DNA of 49,448 bases, from assembly GCA_910585995.1 (NCBI GenBank), contig CAJUGG010000090.1:1-49448 (forward strand). Direction: 5' to 3'. A program made the translations under genes and the position numbers. Positions 15,355 through 22,887 of the stretch are shown here, one piece after another. This DNA comes from an uncultured Lachnospiraceae bacterium (lineage in GTDB: Bacteria > Bacillota > Clostridia > Lachnospirales > Lachnospiraceae). The notes beneath the pieces were generated by a model. The model saw only the letters and a program-made list of their open reading frames with translations, had not been told where the DNA came from and made no database searches. Within the stretch, counting starts at the first letter, position 1; every line of letters starts with the position of its first letter.

Positions 15355-15472
15355 CCATTAAAATATAAACCCTTTGCTCCACCCATCTCCCGCCCCAACC
15401 TCAGGGTCAACCCCATTAAAATATATATCCCTCGCTCCACCCATCCCCCGCCCCCCAACCCCAGGGTCAACC
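15355..15472 (+). repeat. Tandem duplication of a 58-60 base segment next to palindrome B
   Basis: Two adjacent copies, 15355-15412 and 15413-15472, start CCATTAAAATATA and end with AGGGTCAACC. The second copy's AGGGTCAACC is also the left outer end of palindrome B. The sequence between is pyrimidine-rich on the plus strand (GCTCCACCCATC, CCCGCCCC). This suggests that the end of the palindromic element was duplicated together with flanking DNA, or that the element inserted at, or created, a repeat. Confidence 0.65.
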
Positions 15473-15660
15473 GCAAAAGGGGGCGGAGGGGGGTCGGTCT
15501 AATAGTGCTGTGTAGATTGGAGCGGACAGTTGCTGTATTTTGTCCGTCACAGGCGGACACCCGTGTCCGAATGAGACGAACAAAATGCAGTGACTGTCCG
15601 ATACACTCTATGCAGACATTAGACCGACCCCCCTCCGTCCCCTTTTGTGGTTGACCCGTC
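15461..15660 (+). repeat. Large palindromic element, copy B
   Basis: Same family as copy A. Outer arms 15464-15500 and 15621-15657 are complementary over 37 positions; the only two imperfect positions are G-U pairs when read on the plus strand. The core segments 15501-15530 and 15593-15620 are identical to copy A. The inner stem CTGTATTTTGT with ACAAAATGCAG has a different sequence from copy A's inner stem but still pairs, and the apical hairpin CGGACA-CCCG-TGTCCG is kept. It sits between the divergent PBP and WYL genes. The G-U pairs hint at a functional plus-strand RNA. Confidence 0.85.
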
Positions 15661-15718
15661 CTCCCTCCCCATCGTATAATATACCCAACCCATTTATCCC
15701 AGAAAGGAACCTCTACCC

Positions 15719-16963
15719 ATGTCCGACTACCAAGAACTCATCAAATCCTTCCAAAAGAGCCGCAACTACGTCCGCGATTTCCTGATCTATGGCTTCAAAT
15801 CCCGCGACGATTTCTCCCTAAAAAGCGGCCGTACCTACGACAACGAACGCCGCCGCATCGAATCCTGGCTCCAGGAATACATCCGCTCTGACCACTCCCC
15901 CCAGGGGAAGACCATCTCCATCGCCTTAGACAGCAACCTCCTCTACACCAATCCGCTCTACCGCGTATGGAAATCCCGCAGCTTCACCGACAACGACATC
16001 ATGCTGCACTTTTTTTTATTAGACCTTTTCCAGCCAGGCACCACATACACCGCCGAAGAGCTAACCAACCAGATCCTAGACCACTACCAAGTCCTCTTCG
16101 AGACCCAGCTCGTACGCAAAAAAGCCAACGAATACGTAAAAGAAGGCATCCTATCCTCCCACAAAGAAGGACGCCGTCTGCTCTACCACAAAAACCCCGC
16201 CCTACAAGAAGCTCTCCCCTCCCTTGTCCCCTCCCTTCTGCCTGCTGTCTGCTTCTGCCAGCTATCCGCCCCCTTAGGCTTTATCGGAAGCACCATCTTA
16301 GACAACCAGCATACTAAGAATCATCACTTCCTTGTCAAGCACGGCTACTACGGCTTTACCTTAGAAGATGAGATCCTCTTCTCACTTCTTACTGCCATCC
16401 ACCAAAAGCAATCCGTCACCGTACTCAACCGAAGCAATAAGACCGCCCACACTCAAGAAGAAGAATTTCAAGTAGTTCCTCTCAAGATCCTCGTAAGTAC
16501 CCGTACCGGCCGTCGTTTTCTCTGCAGCTATCAGATCCCGCGCCAGAGATTCTCCTCCCTGCGTCTGGATCAGATCCAAAAAGTCACGCTGCAAGAGTCC
16601 TATGAAAACTACGATCAGTTACAAGAAAAACTACAGAAAAATCTTCCCTTTTGCTTTGGCGTCTCCTTTGGAGTCAGTCATGAGATGGACCAGATCAAAC
16701 TCACTCTTGCGATTCGGGAAAGAGCCGAAGACTACATCTTACAACGTCTCAAAAGAGAAGGACGAGGCGGCTCTATCACCCATGTGGCGAAAAACACCTA
16801 CACCTATGAGATCTCTGTCTTTGACGGCAATGAACTGATGCCCTGGATCAAGACATTTATCGGACGAATCCTCTCCTTTGAAACCAACAACGCATTTCTT
16901 CGCCGAAAATTCTATCAGGATATCAGGCAGATGGCCGAGATGTATCAACTTACACAGGAGTAA
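15719..16963 (+). CDS. WYL-domain regulator 1
   Basis: A cytoplasmic protein of 414 residues. The N-terminal half could hold a winged helix (residues about 100-160, with FTDNDIMLHFFLLDLFQPG then TAEELTNQILDHYQ). The C-terminal half matches the WYL pattern of a Sm-like ligand-binding sheet: VVPLKILVSTRTGRRFLCSY, then SSLRLDQIQKV, and a C-terminal extension (residues 310-410) with ERAEDYILQRL. WYL proteins are transcription regulators, often of stress or defence genes, that sense nucleic acids or nucleotides. It is followed after 3 bases by a second WYL gene, so the two may act as a heteromer. No defence gene is next to them. Confidence 0.75.
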   Translation: MSDYQELIKSFQKSRNYVRDFLIYGFKSRDDFSLKSGRTYDNERRRIESWLQEYIRSDHSPQGKTISIALDSNLLYTNPLYRVWKSRSFTDNDIMLHFFLLDLFQPGTTYTAEELTNQILDHYQVLFETQLVRKKANEYVKEGILSSHKEGRRLLYHKNPALQEALPSLVPSLLPAVCFCQLSAPLGFIGSTILDNQHTKNHHFLVKHGYYGFTLEDEILFSLLTAIHQKQSVTVLNRSNKTAHTQEEEFQVVPLKILVSTRTGRRFLCSYQIPRQRFSSLRLDQIQKVTLQESYENYDQLQEKLQKNLPFCFGVSFGVSHEMDQIKLTLAIRERAEDYILQRLKREGRGGSITHVAKNTYTYEISVFDGNELMPWIKTFIGRILSFETNNAFLRRKFYQDIRQMAEMYQLTQE

Positions 16964-16966
16964 ATC

Positions 16967-17944
16967 ATGGAATTATTTTCAGAACTATACAACTGCTATT
17001 ATCAGGTCGTAGAGCAGATCCTTAACGAAGCACAAACGCAACCCATTTCCGAAAAAAAAATCCATCAGATCTGTCAGGAGATGGGCTTTGCCGAGAGCGG
17101 CTTCTATATCTTTCCGAAATTATCCAAAGGAGAATGGCAGCTTTTGTCCTATGACGGTTCACACTACCACAGTCTTATCAAAGAGCAGCCATCCATGCCC
17201 CTTACCCTGCTGCAGCGTTCCTGGTTAAAAACCCTTCTTGCAGATGCCCGCTTTCAGCTCTTTTTTACAGATACCGAACTCACTTCTCTGGCTGACTACT
17301 TAGCAGACGCCAAAGTCCTGTGGAATCCAGAAGATTTTCATTACTACGACCGATATGCTGACGAAGACGACTATTCTTCTCCTGTCTATCGTGAACATTT
17401 TCAGACACTGCTTACCGCCCTCTCCCATCGCCAGTACGTACATATCTCCTATCATTCCATGAAAGGCCACTGGATTGCCCATCACTATCTGCCGCTGAAA
17501 CTGGAATACTCCACGAAAAATGACCAGTTTCGCCTGTTAGCCATCGCACAGGAAAGCCCTTCCCGGCTGTTTCAGACCATCAATATCCGCGGTATCCAGA
17601 CCGTCTCTCTCCTGCCCCAATATGCAGAACAAGAGTTTGACTTTGCCTCGGCGATCCGGGCTTCTTATTATCATGATCCTGTCTGTCTGCGCATCAAAAA
17701 CCAGCGAAATGCCCTTGAACGCGCGATGCTGCATTTTGCCAACTATGAAAAAACGACCAAAAAAATAGATGAGGACACTTGGGAATGTCTCATCTATTAT
17801 AACAGTTCTATGGAGACTGAACTTTTGATTGAAGTGTTATCTTTTGGTCCCATGGTACAAGTTATCGGCCCGCCTTCTTTTTTAGCACAGGTCAAACGGC
17901 GGCTTGCCAAGCAGATGGAGCTGTTTGCCCATCTTACTACCTAA
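16967..17944 (+). CDS. WYL-domain regulator 2
   Basis: A protein of 325 residues that starts 3 bases after the first WYL gene. The central part has AEDDYSSPVYREHFQTLLTAL-like helices and then the WYL sheet (YVHISYHSMKG ... LPLKLEYSTKNDQFRLLAIA ... TINIRGIQTV). The C-terminal extension ends in a helix with FLAQVKRRLAKQMELF. A separate DNA-binding domain is not obvious at the N-terminus, so this may be a partner subunit. Its last 8 bases overlap the convergent nudC gene. Confidence 0.72.
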   Translation: MELFSELYNCYYQVVEQILNEAQTQPISEKKIHQICQEMGFAESGFYIFPKLSKGEWQLLSYDGSHYHSLIKEQPSMPLTLLQRSWLKTLLADARFQLFFTDTELTSLADYLADAKVLWNPEDFHYYDRYADEDDYSSPVYREHFQTLLTALSHRQYVHISYHSMKGHWIAHHYLPLKLEYSTKNDQFRLLAIAQESPSRLFQTINIRGIQTVSLLPQYAEQEFDFASAIRASYYHDPVCLRIKNQRNALERAMLHFANYEKTTKKIDEDTWECLIYYNSSMETELLIEVLSFGPMVQVIGPPSFLAQVKRRLAKQMELFAHLTT

Positions 17945-18761
17945 GTCCCTTTTTAAACTGATCGATCATCTCCCTGGTCAGGCTGACTCCGTCGTTGTCA
18001 AACGGGATCTCCTCCCGCTCAAACCACTCCGCCACTGCCAGCTCATTGGTATCAAGCCGGATCTTCGTGCTTCCATCCACGTCACAGTAAAAGCCGCACA
18101 ACAGAGTCGACGAAAAAGACCAGGGCTGGCTCTTATAATAACGGATATTTTTTACTTTTAAGCCTACCTCTTCCATCACTTCCCGCTCTACGGTCTCCTC
18201 TAATGTCTCTCCGATCTCCGTAAATCCAGCTACCAGTGCATAGTGCACATTGCCCGGACGGTTGGCATATTTGGTCAGAAGCAGACGATTCCCGTCGGTC
18301 ACGGCCACAATCACGCCCGGACAGATCTTGGGATAGACCATATTGTTACATGTTTCACAATGCATCATCCGTTCCACGTGATCCGGCACCATCGGCGATC
18401 CACATGCCCCACAGTAACGGTTCTGGCGATACCAGCTGTCTAACTGCTGCCCGGTAATCCCGGCAAATCCCCGATACTTAGGCGTCGCATTCCGAAAGAT
18501 CACAGGCTTCTCCCATTGATAGCCCTCAAGTCCCGGCAGGTCGCTCTTCAATAAGAAGAAACGCTCCTGGCTGATCGTAAATAAATATGTAAGGTCTGTG
18601 TCTTTTTCTGTGATCTCTCCCACTTTAGGAAAATAGATCATCCCGTCCTCAAAACGACAGAGTACATCTCCCTTTTGATAGACTAATAGCCAGTCTTCCC
18701 CGGATGGCGCTTGTTCTTCATAGTGATTATTGTATTTCATTGGCGCAATATCTTGTATCAT
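17937..18761 (-). CDS. nudC: NAD(+) diphosphatase / NAD-decapping Nudix enzyme
   Basis: Hydrolyses NADH or NAD(+) to NMN and AMP; family members also remove NAD caps from RNA. The zinc ribbon is visible as CGACGSP and CETCNNMVYP (four cysteines). The Nudix box is GFTEIGETLEETVEREVMEE followed by VG, complete. The family-specific SQPWSFSSTL comes after it. The length of 274 is normal. Its 3' end overlaps the WYL 2 gene by 8 bases on the other strand. Confidence 0.92.
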   Translation of the reverse strand: MIQDIAPMKYNNHYEEQAPSGEDWLLVYQKGDVLCRFEDGMIYFPKVGEITEKDTDLTYLFTISQERFFLLKSDLPGLEGYQWEKPVIFRNATPKYRGFAGITGQQLDSWYRQNRYCGACGSPMVPDHVERMMHCETCNNMVYPKICPGVIVAVTDGNRLLLTKYANRPGNVHYALVAGFTEIGETLEETVEREVMEEVGLKVKNIRYYKSQPWSFSSTLLCGFYCDVDGSTKIRLDTNELAVAEWFEREEIPFDNDGVSLTREMIDQFKKGLR

Positions 18762-18943
18762 TTTCCTATGCTCCTGCTTTCTTTAGAAGTATTTTTTTCT
18801 ATTATAGCGGCAGCTTCCTGTTCATGTCAAGAGGAGCGGGCGGCAAAGAACCGCTTGATCTTGTACTGGATGGGTGGGGAGGGGGAATAGGGGAGGTAAA
18901 ATTCCAAAATCCTGTGATTTTTCCCAAAATTCACATGAAATTG

Positions 18944-18971
18944 TTGCATTTTTTAGAAAATGTGCTATAAT
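18944..18971 (+). promoter_or_regulatory. Promoter of the riboswitch-folT transcript
   Basis: TTGCAT (18944-18949), 16 bases, TATAAT (18966-18971), with an extended TGC just before the -10 box. Start of transcription would be near 18978. A hairpin (AGATT/AATCT, 18987-19011) lies between it and the riboswitch. The upstream part of this intergenic region (18762-18940) shows nothing recognisable beyond G-rich runs. Confidence 0.65.
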
Positions 18972-19022
18972 ACTGCCATATACGATAGATTCCAGACTTC
19001 GTCCGTAATCTATTGTCATAAA

Positions 19023-19128
19023 TAATAGCGAAGTAGAATCTCACGCGTTAAGTGTCCGTGGATGGGGAGTTGTCACGGGACGAAAAGCTCAAGAGGCTTA
19101 CGATGTTTGATTCGCACCCGTTGCTACA
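19023..19128 (+). promoter_or_regulatory. THF riboswitch (folT-type aptamer)
   Basis: Carries the conserved blocks of the tetrahydrofolate aptamer in order: CGCGTTAAGTGTCC, GGATGGGGAGTTGTC, GGGACGAAAAGC and GATTCGCACC. The pairings GAATC (19036-19040) with GATTC (19110-19114), TAGC with GCTA at the base, and GTCCGTG with CACGGGAC fit the known fold, with AAGCTC-AAGAGGCTT as the third hairpin. It lies directly upstream of a folate-type ECF S-component gene, the classic partner. Binding of reduced folate should lower expression of the transporter. Confidence 0.9.
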
Positions 19129-19218
19129 TATGAGTACATCTCAGATGTGGTGCCTGAAAGATATTATTTATGGTTTGTAACTTTATCATTTCAGTGGAGG
19201 ATAAAACCTCATCATAGG

Positions 19219-19266
19219 AAGGACCAGTGAAATTTCCTCCCTACCCTGCATTCATCTATGGAGGTG
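19219..19266 (+). promoter_or_regulatory. Translational expression platform of the THF riboswitch
   Basis: The ribosome site GGAGGTG (19260-19266) before the ATG at 19275 can pair with CCTCC (19237-19241). The same pyrimidine block can instead pair with GGAAGGA (19219-19225). Two exclusive hairpins, one hiding and one freeing the ribosome site, suggest control of translation rather than termination; no U-run terminator is seen between aptamer and gene. Confidence 0.5.
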
Positions 19267-19274
19267 TATTTTTT

Positions 19275-19829
19275 ATGCAGATTTCGAAAGAAGCCCTGGA
19301 TTTTAAGGGCCAGCTTGACAACCTGCGCAAAGTGCCGAACCTTTGTATGTGTGGTCTGCTTATTGCGCTCTATGTGGTCTTGTCATTTTGTAACATTGTG
19401 ATCTCCACAACCTTGGAGATCCGGATTGGATTTTTGGCATTTATTGCAGCCGGCATGGTCGGCGGACCAGTGATGGGATTTGCCGTAGGTTTTCTAGGGG
19501 ATATGCTAAACTGCTTAGTACGCGGTTTTGCTTATTTCCCAGGATTTTCCTTAAGCTATGCGTTAGTAGGCGTGCTCTGCGGATTGATTCTCTATAAATC
19601 CCGCGCCACCAAGCTGCGTGCCGTAGGATGTGCTTTTGTGGAATACCTCATCAGCATCACCCTGACCTCGACCTGGCTGTATCTGATGTATGGGACTCCT
19701 CTTCAGGTACTCTTAACGAGCAGACTGATCAAATGTACTTTGAATTTCTTCGTAAATATTGTGATTATCTATGTATTTATAGAAGCATTCCAAAGGATTA
19801 TCCGCGCAGCACTGCCTGCACAAAGATAA
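19275..19829 (+). CDS. folT: Folate-family ECF transporter S component
   Basis: A membrane protein of 184 residues, the substrate-binding subunit of an energy-coupling factor transporter, probably for folate. It has about six hydrophobic segments and the S-component signature of small residues, e.g. GFLAFIAAGMVGGPVMGFAVGFLGDMLNC. The assignment to folate rests on the THF riboswitch upstream. No EcfA/EcfT genes are present in the window, so it should share a common energising module, as lone S components do. The start at 19275 is chosen because GGAGGTG lies 8 bases before it; an upstream GTG at 19227 lies within the regulatory hairpins. Confidence 0.88.
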   Translation: MQISKEALDFKGQLDNLRKVPNLCMCGLLIALYVVLSFCNIVISTTLEIRIGFLAFIAAGMVGGPVMGFAVGFLGDMLNCLVRGFAYFPGFSLSYALVGVLCGLILYKSRATKLRAVGCAFVEYLISITLTSTWLYLMYGTPLQVLLTSRLIKCTLNFFVNIVIIYVFIEAFQRIIRAALPAQR

Positions 19830-19860
19830 TCAGATCTCAAAACTCCCAGAAAGAAAAGAC

Positions 19861-19894
19861 AGGCTGCGGCATACATTCATGCCGCAGCCTTTTT
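19861..19894 (+). terminator. Rho-independent terminator after folT
   Basis: A 12-pair perfect stem AGGCTGCGGCAT (19861-19872) with ATGCCGCAGCCT (19879-19890), a 6-base loop, and TTTTT at the 3' side. It separates folT from the convergent thiolase gene. Confidence 0.9.
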
Positions 19895-19906
19895 CATGGA
19901 AAGGCA

Positions 19907-21100
19907 TCACTGGGATACCTTGGTAACATACATCGAGATTCCTTGTCCTCCGCCTATACACATGCTGATCATCGCATCTTTTTTCTCAGTGCGGGTCAGT
20001 TCATAGAGTACCTTGACCATCAGCATCGCTCCAGTTGCTCCGATGGGATGCCCAATCGAGATTCCTCCTCCATAGATATTCACTTTCTTAGGGTCTAATC
20101 CTAAGTCTCTGCTCACTGCATACGCTTGGCTTGCAAATGCCTCATTGATCTCAAACATATCGATCCTGGACAGTTCAAGTCCAAGCTTCTGTGCCAGTTT
20201 TTCACTGGATAATTTGGGAGAATAGCCCATCAGTTCCGCGTCAAATCCCGCCACTGCATAGCCTTCGATGCGAAGTTTTGGCACAATCCCCAGAGCCTTT
20301 GCTTTCTCTTCGGACATCACGACCACCACTGCCGCACCATCGTTTAAGCTGGAAGAATTGCCCGCCGTCACGGTTCCGCCTTTTACAAAACAAGGCTTTA
20401 ATCGGGCTAATTGTTCCCTTGTCAAGCCCTCTCTAGGTCCCTCATCGGTGTCAAAGATGGTCACGTTTCCTTTGCGATCTGTCAGCTCTACTGGCAGAAT
20501 CTCTTCTTTGAATCGCCCTGCCCGAATCGCTGCACATGCTTTTTGATGACTTTCCAAGGCAAATTGATCCTGTTCTTCTCTGCTGACCTGATATTTTTCT
20601 GCTACATTCTCTGCGGTCACTCCATTATGACTGTTATTTAACGGCCAGGTCAGGATGTCGATGACCCCGTCCTCAAAGGATTTATGCCCCATCCTGGCGC
20701 CCCAGCGGGCATCCCTGACATAATAGGGAAGCTGTGAGATATTTTCTGCGCCCCCCGCCACGACCACCTCTGCAAATCCTGTCTGAATCTCCATCACGGC
20801 ATCTGCGATGGCCTGCAGACCTGAACCGCACTGTCTGTTGACAGAATAAGCCGTGGTCTCTTTGGGAAGTCCTGCTTTTAAGCTGATCGCCCGCGCTATA
20901 AATCCATTTTCTGCCACTTGTCCTACTTGTCCGATGATCACTTCATCCACATCCGTGTTTTTGATCCCGGCGCGTCTTACCGCCTCTTTTACTACCATCG
21001 CACCCATATCAATCGCTGAGATCCCTTTTAAGCTGCCTCCAAAACTGCCAACGGGAAGTCTTACCCCGCTTACAATCACTGCTTTTTTTAATTCACTCAT
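19907..21100 (-). CDS. Acetyl-CoA C-acetyltransferase (thiolase)
   Basis: Cleaves acetoacetyl-CoA to two acetyl-CoA, or condenses them in reverse. All thiolase catalytic elements are present: nucleophile Cys91 in NRQCGSG, the NEAFA segment, the catalytic His in GGGISIGHPIGATGA, and the second Cys in MCIGGGQG. The length of 397 residues fits the biosynthetic/degradative ThlA/AtoB group. It is the last gene of a five-gene unit with an SDR, Hbd, a CoA transferase and an acyl-CoA ligase, which points to metabolism of C4 acids through acetoacetyl-CoA. AGGAGG lies before the start. Confidence 0.93.
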   Translation of the reverse strand: MSELKKAVIVSGVRLPVGSFGGSLKGISAIDMGAMVVKEAVRRAGIKNTDVDEVIIGQVGQVAENGFIARAISLKAGLPKETTAYSVNRQCGSGLQAIADAVMEIQTGFAEVVVAGGAENISQLPYYVRDARWGARMGHKSFEDGVIDILTWPLNNSHNGVTAENVAEKYQVSREEQDQFALESHQKACAAIRAGRFKEEILPVELTDRKGNVTIFDTDEGPREGLTREQLARLKPCFVKGGTVTAGNSSSLNDGAAVVVVMSEEKAKALGIVPKLRIEGYAVAGFDAELMGYSPKLSSEKLAQKLGLELSRIDMFEINEAFASQAYAVSRDLGLDPKKVNIYGGGISIGHPIGATGAMLMVKVLYELTRTEKKDAMISMCIGGGQGISMYVTKVSQ

Positions 21101-21137
21101 CTTCTTTTATCCTCCTGTAATCGTCTGCCTAGATGAT

Positions 21138-21884
21138 CTAGACAATCATTCCTCCGCCGCAGTTTATGACTTCAGAGGTGATATATGCCGCATCATCCGA
21201 AGCCAAAAAAGCCACTAATTTTCCTACATCGGACGGTTTTCCTGCATATCCCATCGGCACACGGGATACCATACTGTCCCAGGCTGCACCGCCATTTACC
21301 TCTTTTAATTTCACTGTCATATCCGTCTCGATAAATCCAGGGCAGATCACATTGCAGGTGATGCCCTTTCTAGCATTTTCCCTAGCCGCAGTCTTGGTCA
21401 GTCCGACGACCCCTGCTTTGGCCGCTGCGTAGTTAGCCTGACCGATATTTCCAAGCCAGCTGCCGGAAGAGATATTGATGATCCGCCCACTCTGTTTCTC
21501 ACGCATATATTTGATCGCTTCCTGCGTTCCGTAGAAAGTGCCTGTCAGATCTACCGCAATCACCGTATCCCAGTTTTCTGCGGACATCTTATGCAGCATA
21601 CCATCCCGGTTGATACCTGCGTTGTTGACCATGATATCCAACGTACCATAAGTCTCAATAGCAAATGCTACCAGCGCTTGTACCTCTTCTTGCCTGGAGA
21701 CATTCACGCGGCAGGCAACGGCCGATCCGCCCTGCGCCGTAATCTCTGCCACGGTATCCTCTGCGATTTCCAGATCTGCCACTACCACGTTCGCACCTTC
21801 CAAAGCCAGCTCTATCGCTATCCCTTTTCCAAGTCCGCGCCCTGCGCCTGTCACAATCGCTGTTTTTTTCTCTAATCTCTTCAT
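21138..21884 (-). CDS. SDR-family 3-oxoacyl/acetoacetyl-CoA reductase-like enzyme
   Basis: A short-chain dehydrogenase of 248 residues with the cofactor motif TGAGRGLGKG, the NNAG motif, and the Ser-Tyr-Lys triad (ISSGSW and YAAAKAG). It resembles FabG and PhaB/PhbB. Next to Hbd and thiolase, a role as (R)-3-hydroxybutyryl-CoA dehydrogenase/acetoacetyl-CoA reductase is more likely than fatty acid synthesis, but this is inferred from context. AAGGAG precedes the ATG. The 142-base gap to the upstream hbd gene contains an inverted repeat (21925-21932 with 21982-21989). Confidence 0.85.
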   Translation of the reverse strand: MKRLEKKTAIVTGAGRGLGKGIAIELALEGANVVVADLEIAEDTVAEITAQGGSAVACRVNVSRQEEVQALVAFAIETYGTLDIMVNNAGINRDGMLHKMSAENWDTVIAVDLTGTFYGTQEAIKYMREKQSGRIINISSGSWLGNIGQANYAAAKAGVVGLTKTAARENARKGITCNVICPGFIETDMTVKLKEVNGGAAWDSMVSRVPMGYAGKPSDVGKLVAFLASDDAAYITSEVINCGGGMIV

Positions 21885-22026
21885 CTTTTGCGCTCTCCTT
21901 ATTTACGTTCCGCAACTCCCCTCCCAAGCCCCCTGGATCTGGGAGCATTTTCTGCCGCTGACGCGTCATAAAATCCTCCCTGGGGCTTGTCCGATCCGTT
22001 GCTGTTTTATTTTGACACTACCAAAT

Positions 22027-22869
22027 TCATGTATAAGTGTAAAAACCTCTTCCCGTCTTTCTTCCCAACAGACGCGCCTGCACCATCTTTCTAAGAAGCG
22101 GACACGGCCGGTACTTCGGGTCTCCTAAATCTTCATACATCTGCGTCATCACTGCGAGCACCGTATCAAGCCCTGCATAGTCCGTCAGTTCCAAAGGTCC
22201 CATAGGAAGGTTCGCACCTAATTTCATCGCGCGGTCCACATCCTCCGGCCGATGGCCTTCCTGAACCATAAAGATTGCTTCATTCTGCATCGGAACCAGG
22301 ATACGGTTGACCAAAAATCCAGAAGTATCCACAGCCTGCACTACTTCTTTGCCGATTACAGCTGCAAAATCATAGGCTGTCTGTATCGTCTCTTCGCTCG
22401 TGAGAAGGCCCGGAATCACTTCTAATAGTCTCATCGCTGGCGGCGGAACAAAAAAATGCGTGCCGATCACCCGGTCGGGATGCTTTGTCGCTCCTGCAAT
22501 CCTGGTAATGGAGATCGTAGAAGTGTTGGAAGCCAAGATTGTCTTTTCTTTAACAATCTCATCCAATTTCTGAAAAATCTGTAATTTAATCTCTACGTTT
22601 TCCGTAGCCGCTTCAATCACCAGATCAGCATCTGCGCCATCCTGATAGTTCTGACTCCATGTTAAAAGCGCTACTGCCTGCTCTTTTTCCTCTGCTGTCA
22701 TCTTTCCCTTTTCAACTTTTCTCTGCAGAAAATGATAGATCTTGTCCCTTCCTTTTTCTGCCACTTCCACAGAGACATCGGTCAGTATTGTCTCAAGTCC
22801 ATGTTCGATACATACCTGGGCAATCCCGCTGCCCATAATCCCTGCCCCTACTACCATCACTTTTTTCAT
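22027..22869 (-). CDS. hbd: 3-hydroxybutyryl-CoA dehydrogenase
   Basis: Interconverts (S)-3-hydroxybutyryl-CoA and acetoacetyl-CoA with NAD(H). The N-terminal Rossmann motif is VVGAGIMGSGIAQV; the ASNTSTISIT stretch and the catalytic His region GTHFFVPPPAMRLLEVIPG are present, and the C-terminal domain has the helix with SGFLVNRILVPMQNEA. The start is placed at 22869 (MKKVMVVGAG), the usual family N-terminus; a GTG four codons earlier is nearer to the GAGGAG ribosome site, so the true start is not settled. It lies a few bases after the CoA transferase gene. Confidence 0.93.
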   Translation of the reverse strand: MKKVMVVGAGIMGSGIAQVCIEHGLETILTDVSVEVAEKGRDKIYHFLQRKVEKGKMTAEEKEQAVALLTWSQNYQDGADADLVIEAATENVEIKLQIFQKLDEIVKEKTILASNTSTISITRIAGATKHPDRVIGTHFFVPPPAMRLLEVIPGLLTSEETIQTAYDFAAVIGKEVVQAVDTSGFLVNRILVPMQNEAIFMVQEGHRPEDVDRAMKLGANLPMGPLELTDYAGLDTVLAVMTQMYEDLGDPKYRPCPLLRKMVQARLLGRKTGRGFYTYT

Positions 22870-22887
22870 ATCAGTCTGCACACTCCT

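Noticed and set aside
10547..15660. Insertion sequence or integron-type element for the two palindromes
   Set aside because: No transposase or integrase gene, and no target-site duplication common to both; called a repeat family of unknown mechanism instead.
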